Assembly (NCBI GenBank): GCA_037954235.1
Contig: JBBMOA010000001.1
Coordinates: forward strand, 28,473,074-28,537,073
DNA from: Aulostomus chinensis
Taxonomy: Eukaryota; Chordata; Actinopteri; Syngnathiformes; Aulostomidae
Length of the DNA: 64,000 nt
Direction: 5' to 3'
Made by a program: the position numbers and the translations under genes. Shown here one piece after another: positions 1-10,589 of this stretch; within the stretch, counting starts at the first letter, position 1, and every line of letters starts with the position of its first letter. Below the pieces are notes generated by a model. The model was not told the DNA's origin. It was given only the letters and a program-made list of their open reading frames with translations, and did not search any database.

Positions 1-472
1 AGCAATTCTTCCGACATCACTGTAGCATTATTTTGTGGTTTGTAGCAACTCTTACTACATTACTGTTAGCATCACTGAGTTTATTAGCAACTATCACTAC
101 ATTACTGTTAGCATAATTTTGAGTTCATTAGCAATTCTTATGACATCACTTTCGCATCATTTTGAGATCATTAGGAATTCTTCCGACATCACTGTAGCAT
201 TATTTTGAGGTTCGTAGCAACTCTTAGTACAAGACTGTCAGCATCACTTTGATGTTATTCGAAACTTTCACTACATTTCTGTTCGCATCATTTTGAGTTC
301 ATTAGCAATTCTTACGACATCACTGTCGCATCATTTTGAGATCATTAGTAATTTTTACAACATCATTGTAGCATTATTTTGAGGTTATTAGCAACTCTTC
401 CTCCATTACTGTTAGCATCATTTTGAGTTCATTAGCAATTCTTCCGACATCACTGTAGCATTATTTTGAGGT
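1..472 (+). repeat. 43-bp satellite array, forward orientation (end of array)
   Basis: Tandem AT-rich units of about 43 bp carry the anchors agcaattctt, catcactgt and cattttgag. This is the same family as the long array at 39,847-60,427 and in the same orientation. It stops near 472 and enters unrelated, more GC-rich sequence. Open frames across it are by-products of the repeat. Confidence 0.93.
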
Positions 473-2307
473 TTTGAGGTACCTTTGTTTGTAACCGATC
501 TGCTGACCAGCGAGACGCCACCACGCACGGCTGTCGGCTCCGTAAAGGAGGGAGAGAAAGTGGAAAGGACGGAGAAGGGTCGGACCAGGTCTATTTCTAG
601 GTGACCACTCACTATCGTCTTCCACACTGCCCCTCATGGTGGGGAGTGTAGCGCCATCCTGCCACAGTACATTTGTTTCATTCTTTTGCTCTTGCACTTT
701 CATTAAAATGGACTTGACTTGAGAACGTTTATTTTCAAAATATAGAAGAATTCCCAGATTTATAGGTAGCATGAGTATGAAGTTGCACTTGCACCCAGTG
801 GGAAAATGTCCTCTGCATTTGACTCTAACTATGGAGGAGCAGTGGTAGCAGTGTCAGCCTGGGGGCTTGGTCAAGATCAATGACGGGAGTAGCAGACAGG
901 TAATATCCATAGCATGCATGTTGTTTTAGAGGAGTAAGGGTACACTGTTGGTCTCTCACCTGATGCGCTGTCATCAGCACAAATGATCTGTTCCTAAACA
1001 TCAAAATCTACCATCCCCCTGATTGTTTTTTACAACTGGAGTACTGGTTAACACTTTAGAAAGCCTTCATTCAGAGCTGTGAAGAACCTTGAACCTGATA
1101 TCCCAGACATCAAAGTGGGCCACTAACTGGCCAGATGAAGCTATGCTAGGCTGCTGTATTCTGAAGAGCTAAAGTAGCAGCTTCTGAGAGGGATGCTAAC
1201 CTGGATGTGTTAATCTCCTACTTTCATATCAGCCCCCAACTTGGAGCTCTGACAGCCTCCAGCTTGTTGTTCCTGTTTCTGCTTCAGTCAACAGGGAACT
1301 CCAACCTGCAGTAGAATCTTCAACAATGGAATAGAAAAGAGAGGAAGAAAAACTAGAATAAACTTACAAAGCTGAGAAATGTTCATGAAGAAGAAAGGCA
1401 CACGTTATGATTGAGGCCAGAAACTAAAACTCCACACCAAATGTACTTTGACTTGTAGGATAATGAACTTGAATGTGTTGAAACAGCAGATCAATGAATC
1501 CACTACCACACAACAAGATGATGACACCCTACCACAAGATGGCGTCACAGATCCTGACGCTCTGAGCAGGAAACACCGAGCAAAACATTACAACAAAGCT
1601 CCTGTTGTTCCCTCCAGGAAAAACTGTGGCTCTGATGAGAAGAAGGATCCCAGCCTCTTCTGAGGATCCATGGCCACACCATTGGGTAGAAGGACGAGGG
1701 GGTCGGCACCAGGAGGAACCCTGGTGTCTCCGATGTAGGGAAGATGGAGCAGTGAAGAGGCCACATTGTGGCGTCCTAAAGAGGACATTTGGTGGAGCCT
1801 GAGACAGCAAACATCACGCCCCCTTCATCAGAAGAACCACAGCACCAGAAGAAAGAATCCTGGCAGTGACGACAGGGAGGATCAGGGTGACCTCCTCACC
1901 TCCACCTTTGAACCTTCAAATGAACTTTAAAAAGCTTTAGAGTGGAGAAGGATTTTAAAACATTTTATTGTTTTTTCCTTTCATTCTCATTTGTGCGATT
2001 GTCTGATTTATTAGAAATAAACACTGTCTGCTGGGTTTCCATTGACTGTGATTCTCTTTTTGCATGCAAGTTGAAAGTTCTGCCAATAAAAACCACGAGT
2101 ATTTGAAGACCAAAGGAAGAACCCCCAAAGTCAGGACCCTGAGATCAAAGTGAGCGCTCTGATCTCAGAGGTCTGGGATATTTCCCATCCCATGGCCCTT
2201 CAAATAAGAGCCCTGTGTCACTGTCTCAAAGTTTTCAACCGTATTTGTTTGTTAAATTAAAACCAGACGACCACTGTGGTCCTTTTTTACACGGTAAGTA
2301 AAGCATA
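473..2307. other. Unassigned intergenic DNA
   Basis: I recognise no gene or mobile element here. The open frames are short, overlap on both strands and lack recognisable domains. Isolated AATAAA-like motifs occur near 2,015-2,090, but there is no coding exon to attach them to. Confidence 0.5.
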
Positions 2308-2379
2308 GATGCCCTGGTGGACCTGTTGGCACCCTGGACTTTGAATCCAGTGACCTGAGTCCAAGTCTCAGTTCCAGCA
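2308..2379 (+). pseudogene. Decayed tRNA-Gln (anticodon TTG)
   Basis: The anticodon arm is intact: stem CTGGA/TCCAG around loop CTTTGAA, giving anticodon TTG. The T arm still folds as CTGAG/CTCAG. The flanking positions match the vertebrate tRNA-Gln body. The acceptor stem (GATGCCC against TTCCAGC) no longer pairs, and the A box reads TGGTGGACCTG, away from consensus. I read it as a relic of a tRNA-Gln gene. It lies about 0.8 kb from a second decayed Gln copy and about 1.1 kb from an intact tRNA-Leu, so it belongs to a tRNA cluster. Confidence 0.7.
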
Positions 2380-3102
2380 GGTTTCCTGCAGCCTTCAGCA
2401 GAGCTGCCATGTTTCTCTGTAGAGAACTAAGTGATGCTCTCAGCAGGTTGAGGGCACCACCAACAAGTGAGGGATGAACCTCTGACTTCCTTCTTGTCAA
2501 ACAGGAAACTCCTAATACGTCATTTGAGTAAAGTACCTCATATTCCTGACATCCAAGTAGTAGTGAAGTGGAGGAAGAAGGGAGGAGATCTCCAACAGGA
2601 TCCTTCTTTCCTCTGTCTTCCTTGATCTCATGGATCACCACAGTCAAGGGGAGACCCAAGCTCCCGGATGGATCTGGCACTCAGGAACTGCTGAGTTTTC
2701 CAGTGGACTTTGTTCCATCCATGGTTCAGGAACAGGACTCCTCCTGGTTAACCTGGTATCTTTCCACCCAACTGTGGGTTCTTGGAGAATTTTTCATGTC
2801 ATGTCAAGAAATCAGGCTGGTGGGTTTTTCAATGAGAGAAATTCTGGTAACTTAATTAAGTGGCATGTTTGTTGAAGCAGTAATTAACTGATAAATTAAG
2901 GAAGGCCTGGCCAGTCTTTGCTCCCAGGTCATACGATGGAGTTAGAAAGTCCTGAATAAATCTGGAGTTCCATGATTTCCTTGTGGTTCATGATCCTTTT
3001 GCCAATGTAGTCTGGAACAAGAGCAAGATGAACCTCCAAATATCAACAGGTTGATTGCAGGTGATGTCAAGTGGTATTTAGAGGAACGTCCTCCTTGTGT
3101 TT

Positions 3103-3174
3103 GGTTCCATGGTGGAATGGTGAGCCCTCTGGACTCTGGGTCCAGTGATCCCAGTTCAAGTCTCAGAAGGACCT
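3103..3174 (+). pseudogene. Decayed tRNA-Gln (anticodon CTG)
   Basis: The 5' end GGTTCCATGGTG and the anticodon arm (CTGGA, loop CTCTGGG, TCCAG; anticodon CTG) match tRNA-Gln. The inner two acceptor pairs (C6-A67, A7-A66) are broken, as are two T-stem pairs (CCCAG against CTCAG). The loop carries G37G38 instead of the usual A residues. The other acceptor pairs hold, so decay is recent. It sits 214 bp upstream of tRNA-Leu(CAG) in the same orientation. It is probably inactive, although A- and B-box-like sequences remain. Confidence 0.75.
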
Positions 3175-3388
3175 TCCTGTCTGGAATGTGTCCCATGTAA
3201 CAAACTGATCAAGAGATGTTACGTGGTACAAATGTTCTGGTTCATTTCTTACTGCCATGAACTCAGACTGTGTGTTTAATGTTAACAATAAATGTAACAA
3301 CTAAGGAGCCAGTAGCTCCTGTGGAAAAAATTCTACTTTGTCAGTGAATGAATTCATTTGATATTGAAGTCTGCAACTGTCAGTGTCT

Positions 3389-3471
3389 GTCAGGATGGCC
3401 GAGCGGTCTAAGGCGCTGCGTTCAGATCGCAGTCTCTCCTGGAGGCGTGGGTTCGAATCCCACTTCTGACA
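3389..3471 (+). tRNA. tRNA-Leu(CAG)
   Basis: This is a class II tRNA of 83 nt. The acceptor GTCAGGA pairs with TTCTGAC (one G-T wobble), and the discriminator is A. The A box TGGCCGAGCGG and B box GGTTCGAATCC are both at consensus. The anticodon stem CTGCG/CGCAG closes loop TTCAGAT, giving anticodon CAG for leucine CUG codons. The long variable arm expected of tRNA-Leu is present. A TTTT tract at 3,479-3,482, eight bases after the gene, can act as the RNA polymerase III terminator. There is no intron. This is the best-preserved tRNA in the left cluster and is likely functional. Confidence 0.95.
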
Positions 3472-4577
3472 AAGGACATTTTCTCCACATTCCTATGCAT
3501 CCACAGTGGTACATTCCAAACCCAGTTGAAGCTGCTCTCCACTGATGGGAGTGAGTGGTTGAACTGGCAGCAGAGGAGGCAAAGGAGCTTCCCTGTGATG
3601 GTCCAACATCGCCTGGTTTCCTCCAACATGGAGCAGCCACCAAACTCTAACTTCAATGTTGGATCAAAGTCTACTGAAGGAATGTGTTTTCTTTCAATTC
3701 ACATTTTGTCCATTAACTTCATAATCAGAGTCTCCATCTCATCACATGACTAAAGTCTGGGTTCTGTAGTGGTGGTAAAATATCCTTCCATGCCCCTCAC
3801 TAGTTTGCACACAGAAAAGCATATTTTACTGGTTTCAGATCTCTTAGCTTGTTCTCTCTCTTAAAGCAGCTGAGGCAGCTTTCATTGTGTGATTCATTTT
3901 AAAATATAAATATGGAACAGAACCATTGGAATCAGATGTCAGGACATTTGAAGGAATGTCAATCTCCTGTTGAAATGTTGCAGTGTGCAGCTGAGGCTCT
4001 CTGGCAGTGGCACCAGGAGCCACAATGGCAGAACCTGGACCCTCCTGGAGGAGAACCACAGGTGAGGGCCTTCTTGGCTCCAGATTGATGGAAATCAAGT
4101 GTCTGAGGCTGTTAGCAGCCATGAAGTTGATCTGGTTGGCACTGGTATTTGTTCTTGCTGCAGCTCAGGAGTGATTCAGGAGAAGAGTTTCAGAACAGCC
4201 AAAGTTGGGGACTGGAATTCTAAAATGTCCCCTGGAACCAAACAAACTTGGAGGGTAAAACCTCCAATCCTAGCCACTCAGATGCAGCAGCAGAAGAAGC
4301 TGTCATCTACCCTGACAGTCAGAGCATCAAGTCAAGAAAACATCACCATCTTGTAGTTCCAAACCTCCACCTGTCAGATTCAGCTACTTCTGATTGTGGG
4401 ACTTTAAACTTGAACACAATGGAATTTGGACAAGGAGTTTTCCTTCCAGTCCAAACATCATCGTCCAGCCTCCAACCAGAGGTCCCTCAGTTATCATGGA
4501 GCCACAGGTGGAGTCTGGATTCTTTTCTGGAATGAGACGGCAATGAGAGTCCTGCCAAGTGACATCACTGACATGAA
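3472..4577. other. Unassigned intergenic DNA
   Basis: Apart from the tRNA-Leu terminator at its left edge, I see no supported gene, RNA or mobile element. Short overlapping frames are present on both strands without domains. Confidence 0.45.
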
Positions 4578-4695
4578 TGGATGACTTCAGTCACGTGACT
4601 GGATGACTTCAGTCATGTGACTGGATGACTTCAGTCACATGACTGGATGACTTCAGTCACGTGACTGGATGACTTCAGTCACATGACTGGATGAC
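4578..4695. repeat. 22-bp minisatellite with E-box palindromes
   Basis: There are five complete 22-bp units and a partial sixth: 4,578, 4,600, 4,622, 4,644, 4,666 and 4,688. Each unit contains tggatgacttcagtca followed by CACGTG, CATGTG or CACATG. CACGTG is a perfect E-box palindrome. TGACTTCAGTCA in each unit is nearly symmetrical. Variation between copies is confined to the E-box core. Confidence 0.95.
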
Positions 4696-5175
4696 AGTGT
4701 AGATGCCAATGTAGAGGTTGGGGAAATAGTCTCTGAGAATCCAGCTTGAAGCCACAGCCTCCTTGTTTTCCAAAAACCCAAACAGCGACCATCAGTCTCC
4801 CTCCAATCCTGTACTTGGGTAAACAACAAAAACAGAGTAAAAGTCTCTGGCAACATATTTGTTTCCTGTAGGGTTTCTTCATGTATGTGTGGTGTACCTG
4901 CTTTCCCAGAGGACTGCCATCTTTGTTCTGTGGGCTGACATGTTTTAGTGTCAGCACAGGTCATAGCGCTGAGACTGAACTCTCATTCTCCTCCAAGTAT
5001 TATTTCCACCTCACACTCCTGCAGATATTCAAGTGAACAGGGAACACAAATTTATGCTCAACTTCTCCTGTGTATTCATCCACAGTCACTAAACAACAAC
5101 CAAACCAAACAAAAGAGGTTTGCTAGCATGGCGATCAGCTGTAGTTCACCATCTTATCCAGGTCACATGACTCAG

Positions 5176-5415
5176 GAGTAGCGTGGCCATCTGGCAACCA
5201 AAGGGTGGCTGGTTTGATCCTCACTTTCTCCAGTGACCATGTCAACGTGTCCTTGAGTAAGAGACTGAACCCCTAAATACTTCTGATGAGTAGGTTGGCT
5301 CCTTGCATGGCAGCCTTCAGCATCAGTGTGTGAGTGTGTGTGAATGAGAGGACATTGTTCAGCTCCTTGAGTGCTGCTGAGGTAGAAAGGCTCTGTACAA
5401 ACTGAGTCCTTTTAC
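5176..5415 (+). mobile_element. tRNA-related SINE-like repeat of teleost type
   Basis: The segment starts with a B-box-like motif (ggtttgatcctcac). It continues with phrases typical of a very abundant teleost interspersed repeat: gtccttgagtaagagactga, a GTGTGTGAG tract, then a tail near aggctctgtacaaactgagt. I recognise the family from its phrases and cannot name the Repbase entry. The copy is diverged and without coding capacity. Confidence 0.5.
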
Positions 5416-5561
5416 CATTTCTTTCCTGCTTCTAGCAGCGCTGTTGTCACTTCCTTTGACCGTGGAGGAAAGGGGTCCCCCTTCAGAATCAGTTTTATAT
5501 CATGATGTTACTTGCTCTTCAACATGCCTTTAGCAGAACAACTCAGAGAGCAGCACAGTGA

Positions 5562-5643
5562 GGTAGTGTGGCTGAGCGGTCTAAGGCGCTGGATTAAGGC
5601 TCCAGTCTCTGAGGAGGCGTGGGTTCAAATCCCACCACTGCCA
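5562..5643 (+). tRNA. tRNA-Leu(AAG)
   Basis: This 82-nt class II tRNA has acceptor GGTAGTG paired perfectly with CACTGCC and discriminator A. The anticodon stem CTGGA/TCCAG closes loop TTAAGGC, giving anticodon AAG (A34 normally becomes inosine). The A-box region TGGCTGAGCGG and B box GGTTCAAATCC match consensus, and the long variable arm is present. The next TTTT tract is more than 200 bases downstream, so the usual nearby Pol III terminator is missing. The body looks intact. Expression may depend on a distant or non-canonical terminator. Confidence 0.94.
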
Positions 5644-6482
5644 TCATGTCCCAGGTCACTGGAGAGGTGTGGCAGGTCTCCAACTGCCTCTCCTCTGTCT
5701 TCCACTGATATCTTCAAACCTGTGACCAGAAGAAGAACCCTCTTCTGAGTCCACAGGCCTGAGCATCGCGTCTCTGACTGACAGGTTACCGCCTGGTTAT
5801 CAGGGTGAAGTCATGGTGAGGTAGTCAGTTGTTCCTGTGTTTTATGACAGAGGCTTCATTGTGAATTCAATAATTTTAATTCTTTACTTGTAGTTTCATG
5901 CTGTTTCGATTGAAAAAGGCCAGTTCCTGGAGAAGATCTTCTAGGGGTCCAGGTTAAAGCGGTGCCCCAGCTGGCACCAGGTGCTGACCCAGGTCCTGCA
6001 TGGGAGATACTGTCAGTTCTGTTCTGCCCTGCTCACAACCACAGGCTGGTGTTGAGGCCTGCAGCAACCAGGGCCCCAGTCACCAAGAGTATAAAGGCTG
6101 GTCATTGTGGCAGTGGGAGGAGTCAAAATGAAGACAGACCAATGTGAGCAGGACGTTCCTGGAGAAGTCAGAAGAACTTGACCATGTTTCCTACAGTACG
6201 CAGGAGGCCTGGTAGTTGTTGAAGGAAGCTCCAAAAGCAAAGAGCAGACAGCAGGACATCAAAAGAAAAGATCCAGACACTAAAACTACAAGTAGAAACA
6301 AGAAGAAATACTAAAAGCTTTGGAAAGATACTACAAGGTTGGATATACATTATTATATACACTACTATTCTCACTGACTCCTAAAGAGGGACAGGAAGCA
6401 TTAGAATGTGGATCAGATCAGCTGATTTCAGTGTTGAGTCCATCCCTCCATCCACTTTCTGTTCTTGTCCTTTAAGGGTCAC
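5644..6482. other. Unassigned intergenic DNA
   Basis: No gene, RNA or recognised element is seen between tRNA-Leu(AAG) and the poly-G tract at 6,483. Confidence 0.45.
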
Positions 6483-6545
6483 GGGGGGGGGGGGGGGGGG
6501 CGATCCCAGGTGACATTGTTCAAGAGGCAGGGTTCACCCTGGACA
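6483..6545 (-). repeat. Poly-G tract (18 G) plus SINE 3' fragment
   Basis: A run of 18 G at 6,483-6,500 is followed by cgatcccaggtgacattg and then cagggttcaccctggacagg. The latter is the reverse complement of the ctgtccagggtgaacc phrase near the 3' part of the fish SINE seen at 15,226. The same composite recurs at 14,944-15,010. Confidence 0.8.
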
Positions 6546-6850
6546 GGTCAGAATTCCTGATGATGTCATCAGGGCTTTGACAGTAGCTAGAATTCTGTCT
6601 TTGATCTCAGGAGGACATGAAAGAAACCCAACTGAGGAAAGTAGAGGAGAACATTCACCTTCATTAGAAACACTTGAACTGTTGAACAGTAGAATTTGTT
6701 AGATACAGTTTACAACACTGAGTGACAGGATTGAAGAGGGAAGAGTTTTCTACTTTAAAATTAATTTGTAACTTTAAACTGTGGATGAACATTTTTAGTA
6801 GTTCATATTCTAACATACAGAGGAAGTCATGTCATTCCCTTTTTAAAAAA
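6546..6850 (+). repeat. Interspersed repeat family R1, copy A
   Basis: This segment begins gtcagaattcctgatgatg and runs to the A-rich end near 6,850. It is repeated in reverse orientation at 10,590-10,907, and its first ~100 bp recur at 15,114-15,213. It contains the palindrome-like TGATGTCATCA. No coding capacity is seen. The class is unknown and may be a non-autonomous DNA element. Confidence 0.75.
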
Positions 6851-7392
6851 AGAAAAAACATGTGAAGCTCCTCCCCCCAGCTCCAGATGGACAGACAGAC
6901 ATGAGAGAGGCCAGGAAGCAAAGAAGTGTTGTGCTCCTCTCCAGTGCTCTGGTGTTGTTGTGTTCTTCTCAGCTCCATCATGAAGACCTGCTGGCACTGG
7001 GCGCTGGTGGAAGTTTGCAGCTCTCACTGGAAAGTCCTGAGGCTCCTCCCACTCTGAAGCAGGCAGTTGGTCCCAGCCAGCCCACACTTTCACTCTCTGG
7101 TGTAGGAGTGAAGAACAAAATCAGAATCAAGGACCATCTCTCTTTCATTGGGGCTCCTTTCTCCTTGTTCTGATCCAGAAATTCAACAGCTTCTATCATT
7201 GATTGACAGGAAATGTTGATGACACACTGGGATTTTTGTTCTCCTGCTGTCACTGTCAAGTGCAGCTTAACATGAGAGGTAGCAGGATCATTCATGTGTT
7301 CATGTTTCCAGCAGACAAGGAGGAAACCTGGGAGGACTTCAGTGACTTTGATCAGTGGTTCTCACTTCATCTTCTCAGTATAAAGTTCAAAG

Positions 7393-7465
7393 CGAGCTGG
7401 CCAGGAGTTGAACCTAGAATCTTCTGATCCGTAGTCAGACGCGTTATCCATTGCACCACCAGCCC
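7393..7465 (-). tRNA. tRNA-Arg(ACG)
   Basis: On the minus strand, acceptor GGGCTGG pairs fully with CCAGCTC (one G-T) and the discriminator is G. The anticodon stem TCTGA/TCAGA closes loop CTACGGA, giving anticodon ACG (A34 read as inosine) for arginine CGN codons. The T stem CTAGG/CCTGG has one wobble, and its loop TTCAACT gives an acceptable B box. The length is 73 nt with no intron. No TTTT follows within about 50 bases on the minus strand. Structurally intact and probably functional. Confidence 0.92.
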
Positions 7466-7539
7466 TGTGAAGAAGCTGCTATGTTCATGTGTGCTTGGTT
7501 TTACAGAAAATCCCAACAACATGGTGTCATTTTCAGGGG

Positions 7540-7586
7540 ACACAATGGTGCAGTGGTCAGCACTGTGGCCTCCCAGCAAGAAGGTT
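7540..7586 (+). mobile_element. SINE head fragment
   Basis: About 47 bp match the tRNA-like head of the element at 15,226: atggtgcagtggtcagcact, then gtggcctc and agcaagaaggttc. The rest of the element is absent, so this is a truncated fragment. Confidence 0.7.
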
Positions 7587-7599
7587 CAGCTCTCCTCCT

Positions 7600-8303
7600 A
7601 TTTGGTTGCTAGGAACCTGAATCAGTCCTCAGTGGAGCGGTGCTGCTGAGGCTGAGTGAGGCTGAGTGAGGGACTGAGCAGGAGCCAGCAGGTCCAAGCA
7701 GGTTCAGGCAAACTCCCCTCAGTCCACCAACATCAAAGCAGAGGAACAGAGTTCATCTAACAAAATGATTCATATCATCTCCTCTTGGAATGTTCTGGAA
7801 CTACAAGTACACTTAAAATGGCCGACTTATGACAACAGAAGGAACTTTGAAGTAGATTTGATTTATTTAAGTCAGTGACAGTCATTTTTTCAAGAATTCA
7901 GTTCAGGTAACTTGATTGTTTTACCAAGATGAGCTTTAATGTTAAAACATTGAAACAAGACCTTCATGTATTTATGATGACATCACCAATAGGAGCCTTC
8001 AGTCTGTCAGGGGGTAGAGTTCAGTCACCACCAATGACATCAGAGTCAGAGTTAGAGATCAAAGACAGACATTAAAGTCTCACATTAAAGTCTCTCTTAT
8101 TAAAAAAATTAAAGTGTTATATCTTTGAAAATATACTGCAATACATGAAATATTATATTTACATGAATGGTAACCTCGTTCTTATATTCTTTAATATACT
8201 GCAATAGTAATGGACCCTCTATGACACTGTAGTGATGAATCTATCAAGGAGTACAAATGATTATAATCAGAGAATTTTGAAGTAAATTTTGAGATCAGTT
8301 TGA
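7600..8303. other. Unassigned intergenic DNA
   Basis: AT-rich sequence with no supported gene. The short direct repeat gaggctgagtgag sits near 7,650. Confidence 0.4.
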
Positions 8304-8462
8304 TCCTCTCTCTCCCTCCCCCCTCTCTCTCCCTGTCTCCCCCCTCTCTCCCTCTCTCTCTCTCTGTCTCCCCCCTCTCTCCCCCTCTCTCTGTCTACCC
8401 CCCCTCTCCCTCTCTCTCTCTGTCTCCCCCCTCCCTCTATCTCTCTCTCCCCCCTCTCTCTG

Positions 8463-8498
<36 letters not shown>

Positions 8499-8499
8499 A
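8304..8499 (+). repeat. Polypyrimidine low-complexity tract
   Basis: About 195 bp consist almost entirely of C and T (ctctct, ccccc and ctgtct blocks), ending in a pure CT run and cag. On the plus strand this resembles an extended 3' splice-site pyrimidine tract, but no convincing exon follows. The translation is only Ser/Leu/Pro low complexity. Confidence 0.95.
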
Positions 8500-9639
8500 G
8501 GAGCTTTTAAATGAAAATTTTAATAAAACAGAACAGGAGACTGAAGAGTGATCACTCAAACCCACAGGCTGAATGGGACATCTCTTAAAAATATTGAACC
8601 ACTGAGTAAAACCATAGAAGCGCTCCTGTCTAGTCGGTGCTAACAAGTTAGCTGTTGAGTGAGTCCAGCTGTGCTGTCTAGGAATCCTGGTCAAAAGCCT
8701 CCACACATCAAACAGCTGGTGTGTTGGTGGATCTGTGGATCCTGCTGGAAGAAGCAGGGTGGAGCTCTGAATGGTTCCTGTCTCAAAGAGCTTCTCTGTG
8801 CAGCTCCCATCAGCTCCTAAAAACAGGAAACCAGCAGATTCAGTGTTGAACGGTGGCATTAAAATGTTTCAAAAGCTGTCCTGTCCACCATTTGTTGGTG
8901 CAAAGACATTTAAAAACACCAGTTGAACATTTTCCAAAGTTGCTCTCACCTTCTTTCAAACACCTGGAATGATTTCCTCCAAACCAAAAGAAACTGGTAA
9001 AAAAAACAACAAAAACTCCTGGAGAATCAAACTCCACCCTCTGCTCCAACTGGACTTGGGACTTCAAATGACCCCCATTAAAAGCCTGCCTGCATCCCCA
9101 TTCACTGACTGTTGTGCTGTGGGTCTCCTGGACAAACATGGCAGGATCCTCTTGATCTCCAGGAGTTTCAGAGGAGCAGCTCTTTTAAAATGGGTTCTGG
9201 CTCCATTCAGGTTTAGAGAGCTGAGACTAAAATCACACATGAATGAAAGAGGGAACCCTAGAAAACAAGTCAGCGTGAAAGAGGAGCAGATTTTAAAACT
9301 CCTCATCATTTCCACCTCCAGGAGTGAAGCCTCCCGGGACCCAAGAGGCTCCAGCTGGCAGAGCTCTCACTGGTTTCTCCACCACCTCGCTAACCTGAGC
9401 TGGAGCATCTCAGAACCAAACAGTGACCCCCTTCATTCCAGAGCCGACTCCACAAACTCTGAGCCCCCACTTTACCCACAGCCAGCAGGCCTCCTCAACA
9501 CTGCATGACACACGACGACTAAATTTAACACTTCTCATCAAGAGATCTGTCACAGGTGTCTACTGTGGAGGGTCAGTCTGTCCATCCACATTCAGATCAT
9601 TAACACAGCGACTCCTAAGCACCAGTAGAGCCTGTTCAT
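8500..9639. other. Unassigned intergenic DNA
   Basis: A 179-codon open frame (8,969-9,508, plus) lies here. It lacks recognisable domains and is not repeated elsewhere. I regard it as chance. No RNA gene or mobile element is recognised. Confidence 0.4.
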
Positions 9640-9713
9640 CGTCCCTGGGTGGGCTCGAACCACAAGCCTCTCGGTTAAAAGCCGAGCGCACTGACCGATT
9701 GCGCCACAGAGAC
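9640..9713 (-). tRNA. tRNA-Asn body with TTT (lysine) anticodon
   Basis: On the minus strand the body reads GTCTCTGTGGCGCAATCGGT and ends GAGCCCACCCAGGGACG. This is the vertebrate tRNA-Asn(GTT) sequence almost throughout. The anticodon stem CTCGG/CCGAG closes loop CTTTTAA, so the anticodon at 9,677-9,679 is TTT instead of GTT. One substitution at position 34 would change decoding from Asn AAY to Lys AAR. The acceptor (GTCTCTG/CAGGGAC) pairs, with one T-G wobble, and the D stem pairs with one wobble. The T stem has one mismatch, T49 against C65. No nearby TTTT terminator is seen. It could be a decaying copy or a real chimeric-identity tRNA, and sequence alone cannot decide. Confidence 0.85.
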
Positions 9714-10309
9714 TCTGAGGTACCTGCTTTCCTGAAGAGTTTTCAGGCTAAATTCAGTGTGTGAGGTCCACACTGCACATTTGAGGGACCATGAAGGACA
9801 GAGGAGAGTCTGACTGTCATGGTGAAAGCCTTCAGCACTAGAACTGAAACAGCCCCACCATCTGAACCCCCCCAGACCAAACAGGCTTCATCAGAAACAG
9901 ACACACCTCCTAGAACATCCAGAGATCATCAGTCTGATTAATAGAACATGGCAAACAATCAAGAACATGTTATTGTTTGATCAGAAGCTGAAACAATGTT
10001 TCTATGTTTGTCTGTTCTGGTCTGAATGAAAGAGGAGGTTTTCTTGGTCATGTGACGTGGATGAGAGTTCAACTAGAACTTCCTGATTCAACAGGATTTT
10101 AGTTTGTTGGGATTTTGTCAAAGCCACCAACCAAACCTCTGAGTGGTGCAGATGTCTGCTGCCTCCTCAGAGCAGACTGGAGCTCAGCCTCACTCACCTG
10201 TGGGAGCCCCAGCAGAGCCACGGTGTGATGGAGTTTCAGTTTAGGATCCAAGATGCTGGGTTTCATTGGTGTTTTGTGTTTTTAGGCCTCCTGGCACCAT
10301 CAGTGGTAG

Positions 10310-10381
10310 AGCAGAGTGGAGCAGAGGAAGCGTGCTGGGCCCAGACCCCAGAGGTCGATGGATCGAAACCATCCTCTGCTA
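10310..10381 (+). tRNA. Initiator tRNA-Met body with CAG anticodon
   Basis: The 72-nt body differs from the vertebrate initiator tRNA-Met at only about four positions. It keeps the initiator hallmarks: A1-T72 pair, three G-C pairs closing the anticodon stem (GGG/CCC), and A54/A60 in the T loop (ATCGAAA). The acceptor AGCAGAG/CTCTGCT is perfect. The anticodon loop reads CCCAGAC instead of CCCATAA, so the anticodon at 10,342-10,344 is CAG, which pairs with CUG. Two changes fall in the A-box region (TGGAGCAGAGG); one breaks a D-stem pair (A11-G24). No TTTT follows closely. The A-box damage argues for a pseudogene, while the preserved acceptor, T arm and G-C clamp argue for recent function. Confidence 0.85.
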
Positions 10382-10589
10382 AAAGAAGAAAAATAAAATG
10401 AACCAGTGTCTTTAGAAATGTGTGTCTGTTAAAAAGAGGTTCATAAGGATTTTGTCTTCCTCCACAATCACCAACCATTGTGAGAGTAAACAACAGTCCA
10501 CTTTCTGACTGAAGCAAAAGTAGACTTCAAAAGGTTTTTCTGATTCAACATAGCAGCTAAATTTCCATTTCCATTTCCTGAACAGGACA

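Noticed and set aside
8300..8551. An 83-codon Ser/Leu/Pro-rich frame.
   Set aside because: It translates the CT-rich microsatellite.
8969..9508. A 179-codon open frame on the plus strand.
   Set aside because: No recognisable domain or gene context; a minus-strand frame overlaps it. Best seen as chance.
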